A stretch of 64,000 nt of DNA. Origin: Torymus aiolomorphi. Lineage: Eukaryota; Arthropoda; Insecta; Hymenoptera; Torymidae. A program made the translations under genes and the position numbers. The stretch covers positions 171,729,797 through 171,793,796 of the forward strand of contig CM070874.1 in the NCBI GenBank assembly GCA_036365515.1, in the 5' to 3' direction. The notes under the pieces are model-generated. The model was given only the letters and a program-made list of their open reading frames with translations. It was not told the DNA's origin and searched no databases. Shown here in pieces: positions 61,121-64,000 of the stretch (position 1 is its first letter; each line of letters begins with the position of its first letter).

Positions 61121-61137
61121 CTCCCTCCCTTTGAGGG
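61121..61137 (-). promoter_or_regulatory. Copia-E polypurine tract
   Basis: The minus strand reads ACCCTCAAAGGGAGGGAG immediately before the LTR start, the expected plus-strand primer. 61138-61353 is the untranslated stretch between it and the coding region; nothing else was recognised there. Confidence 0.7.
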
Positions 61138-61353
61138 TATGCAACTTCTGGTTCTCGTATATGTGTCTTCTGATGATCTTATCGGTTTATTCTCTGGGTC
61201 TTGTATATGTGTATATTTATAGTTATTAAATTCATTCTAAATAAATAAATTAGTTACTCTGGGTAAATCTCTGAATTAAAGTAATACACATATATATATA
61301 TATAACCATCTGATTTTATATTCATTTATAGTGATATTTCTCTGATTTTTATA

Positions 61354-63998
61354 CTATTCTGAATTCATGATTTTATCTCTTAAATATTTATGCGTACCAA
61401 AGGGAAGTGGTTTAGTCATTATATCTGCTTCATTTTCTTTAGTCGAGACCCATCTGACTGTTACTTTTCCTTCTAGGACACATGATTTTATATAGTCACC
61501 GTGAGTGACTGCCATATGATTTTTACTTCCTGTCATTTCTCTGTTTTCTAAATTCCTTCTGATTGATTCTAGATTGTCATCGAAATTTTTAAGTTTATGG
61601 CTGCCATCCATCTGAGTGCAATCACCAGCTGACTTATTATCGCACCAAATTGTTACTGGATACATGGTTTTACCTGTTATGTCTCTGATTGCTTTATCGA
61701 GTGATACAAGTTCTTGACATGCTTCGCTCATGGCAAGGTACTCTGCTTGGCAAGTTGACAGTGTCACATACGTCTGTTTATGACTTCTCCACATTATTGA
61801 ATCACCAAATAATTTTATTATAAAACCACCTGTGGAAGATGAGTCTGAATAATCTCTAAAGCTTGCGTCTGTCATAGCTGTTAGATTTTCGTCTTTTGCT
61901 CTGTATGTCAACCCAAGGTCAGAAGTTCCTTTGAGATATCTGAAAATTCATTTTACTTCTTTCCAGTCCTCTTCTGTTGGATTTACTTGTCGTCTGGATA
62001 AATAGTTGACTGCAAATGCGATATCTGGTCTCGTAGCTCCTGCCAGATATAACAAACTTCCAATGGCTTCTCTGTATGGTGCTTTGGTTTTTAATTTTGG
62101 TTCTTCTGATTCGTTCGAGTTTTCTTCACTTCTGAGTTCTCTGTTTCTAACTTGCCTTGTTACCATGAGTGTTCTCTGAGTTTTGCATTCTGTCATGTTA
62201 AATCTTTCTAAGATTTTCTCTGTGTATTCTGTCTGTTTTAATGCGAAGGTTTTATTTTGTCTGTCTCTGATAATTCTCATTCCCAAGAAGTTCTCTGGTT
62301 CTTCTAAGTCTTTCATTTTAAATACAAGACTTAGTTTCTCTCTGATTTCTTCTAATTTTTGTTTGTCATTACTTGCTAGTAGTATGTCATCTACGTATAG
62401 AATTAACATAATTACTTTTCCATCTTTTCTCCAAGTAAACAGGCATGGTTCATTTATGTATTTTTCCAGTCCTAGTTTTAGTGCTTCTTCTGAAAACCTT
62501 ACATTCCATCTTTTTGGGCTGATTCTCAGACCATATAGAGCTTTCTGTAGTTTGCATACTTTTGTTCTTCTGATTTCTGCATCACAGTTTATACCATCTG
62601 GAATCTCCATGTATATCTCCTCTTCCAGTGTTCCATTCAGAAAAGCGGTTTTGACATCCATCTGAAATACCTCTAGGTCGTATTTATTTATTATGGCTAA
62701 CGCCGCTCTGATTATCGCTAATCTAGATACTGGTGCGTATGTCTCTTTCAATTCATATTCATTTCTGTCTTTAAAACCTCTGATTACTAACTTTCCTTTA
62801 TACACATTTTCTCCTTTTTCACCTGTTTTCTTTTTGAAGACCTATTTCGAGTCTATTATGTGAACCTTTTTTTTCGTTTTGGAGGGTCTATCAATAAATT
62901 GCCAAACGCTGTTTTCTTCCATTGATTTAATTTCCTCGTTTATGGCTTCTGACCACTTTACTTTATCGTCTGATGCCATGGCTTCTGAGTATGTTATTGG
63001 GTCTTTATTAATTGTGGCTATAAATACGTGTCTGATTTCATCTTCTGAATTTTCTTTATCACACCTTCTTTCTGAATTATGTGTTGGTTCTTGGTCTATT
63101 AATTTTAGACTTGTATCTTCTAATTGCCTTGTCACTTGGATTCTTCTGATAGACATGTATTTTTCTCTGTTTTCTATTGTTTTCGCATTTCTTCTGGGTT
63201 GTTTGCGTTTCTCAGTTTCTGAGTTATTTGTCTCTTTATTTTCAGCTTTCCTTTTCTTTGGTTTGTGTTTTTGTTTATTTTCTGATTGTTTTTCCTCTGA
63301 TTTTTCTTTTTCCTCTGAGTTTGATGGTACTTTCCTATTTCCGGATCCTTTGATACTTCTGTCTCTTCTGATTTGTTCTCTGACTTATCTCTGTAAATAT
63401 CTTTGTAAACCAGTTTTTCATTACATCTGACATATCTGGAGTGAAGGAATTTTCCAGTTGAAGGATGCCAAAGGACGTAGCCTGTTGGCGAGTACCCAAC
63501 CATTATAGCTTTAATTGCTCTGTCTGAGAACTTCCTTTCCGTTATAGGAATTTTAGCATATGCTACACATCCAAATCTTCTGATTTTCTCTAAGTGGTTA
63601 TTGATTTTTGGAGTTAGCATATTTATTGGAGTTTCTGAGTTTAACGACTTATGTGGTGTTCTATTGTATATGTGAACTGCGGCTTCTACTCCCAATATCC
63701 ACATTGTTTCTGGTAAGCCGGAATCAATCATTAAAGCTCTGATCTTATTTTTCAACGTCTTATTAAATCTTTCTGCAGTTCCATCTAGTTCTGGTGTGTG
63801 TGGAGGTGCTACATTATACTCTATCTTTTCTAGTTTCATTACTTCTGAGAACTTTCCTCCGATGAATTCTGTTCCGTTATCAGCTCTGATATAACAGACT
63901 TTTTCATCTTTTCCTAATAGATTTCTCATTGTTATTAGGAATTTTTCAAGACAATCACCAGCCTCATTTTTATGTTTCACAGAGTATGCTTTAGCAAA
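61354..63998 (-). pseudogene. Copia-E polyprotein (integrase to RNase H), runs off the window
   Basis: The frame is open to the right edge. The integrase has YIRADNGTEFIGG and PHTPELDGTAERFNKTL, followed by a basic linker rich in Lys/Asn/Arg and a frameshift near 63165. From 63156 to 61354 one frame continues with two stops at 62842-62844 (TAG) and 61948-61950 (TGA), each where the family has Trp (K-W-V-F-K-K and W-I-F-R-Y). The RT has QMDVKTAFLNG, LYGLRISPKRW and LILYVDDILLAS. RNase H has TDASFRDYSDSSSTGGF and TCQAEYLAMSEA. The coding strand contains the pentamer TCAGA about 40 times in 2.8 kb. Confidence 0.9.
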
Positions 63999-64000
63999 TC

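Overview
This window looks like a repeat-dense, probably heterochromatic or pericentromeric block of an arthropod genome. An insect is most likely, but the species cannot be fixed from the sequence. No convincing host gene was found. Nearly every recognisable coding region belongs to a transposable element: two Ty3/Gypsy LTR elements, four Ty1/Copia elements, two LINEs, a Penelope-like RT scrap, a DDE/SWIM DNA transposon and several fold-back or hairpin-ended non-autonomous elements. The centre is a roughly 13 kb tandem satellite of ~154 bp monomers.

Layout, 1-28 kb: a nested stack. An old minus-strand Copia (Copia-C, 24523-27861) was split by Gypsy-A (1-24522; its first ~316 bp lie left of the window). 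Gypsy-A was then hit by Copia-1 (106-4733, in its 5' LTR, 5-bp target duplication), by a 1.17-kb fold-back element (8627-9800, in the RT) and by a hairpin-ended element (10049-10523 plus 20696-21604). That last element was itself split by a nearly complete Gypsy-B (10524-20695, 4-bp target duplication ATAG). Gypsy-B has gag with a long glutamine tract, pol, and a third ORF behind a consensus-like branch point and 3' splice site.

28-42 kb: a satellite with subtype alternation and larger duplicated blocks, interrupted by a full copy of the same hairpin-ended element (37861-39203). 42-47 kb: two broken minus-strand LINEs with (TTTA)n tails. The second is split by a third copy of the hairpin-ended element, and its reading frame reads across the insertion as an A|T target without duplication.

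48-55 kb: a DNA transposon with ~710-730 bp terminal inverted repeats. It carries a decayed minus-strand DDE transposase with a C-terminal SWIM zinc finger, and contains a MITE and a long perfect hairpin. 55-57.9 kb: unassigned AT-rich DNA. 57.9-60.7 kb: 5'-truncated Copia-D (plus). 60.8-64 kb: the 3' part of Copia-E (minus), whose coding strand is strikingly enriched in the pentamer TCAGA.

Most genes here are products of autonomous retroelements that act in cis (Gag particle, protease, reverse transcriptase/RNase H, integrase) rather than a cooperating host pathway. The most unusual items are Gypsy-B ORF3, the A|T-inserting paired-hairpin family, the TCAGA enrichment of Copia-E, and the long-TIR DDE/SWIM transposon.
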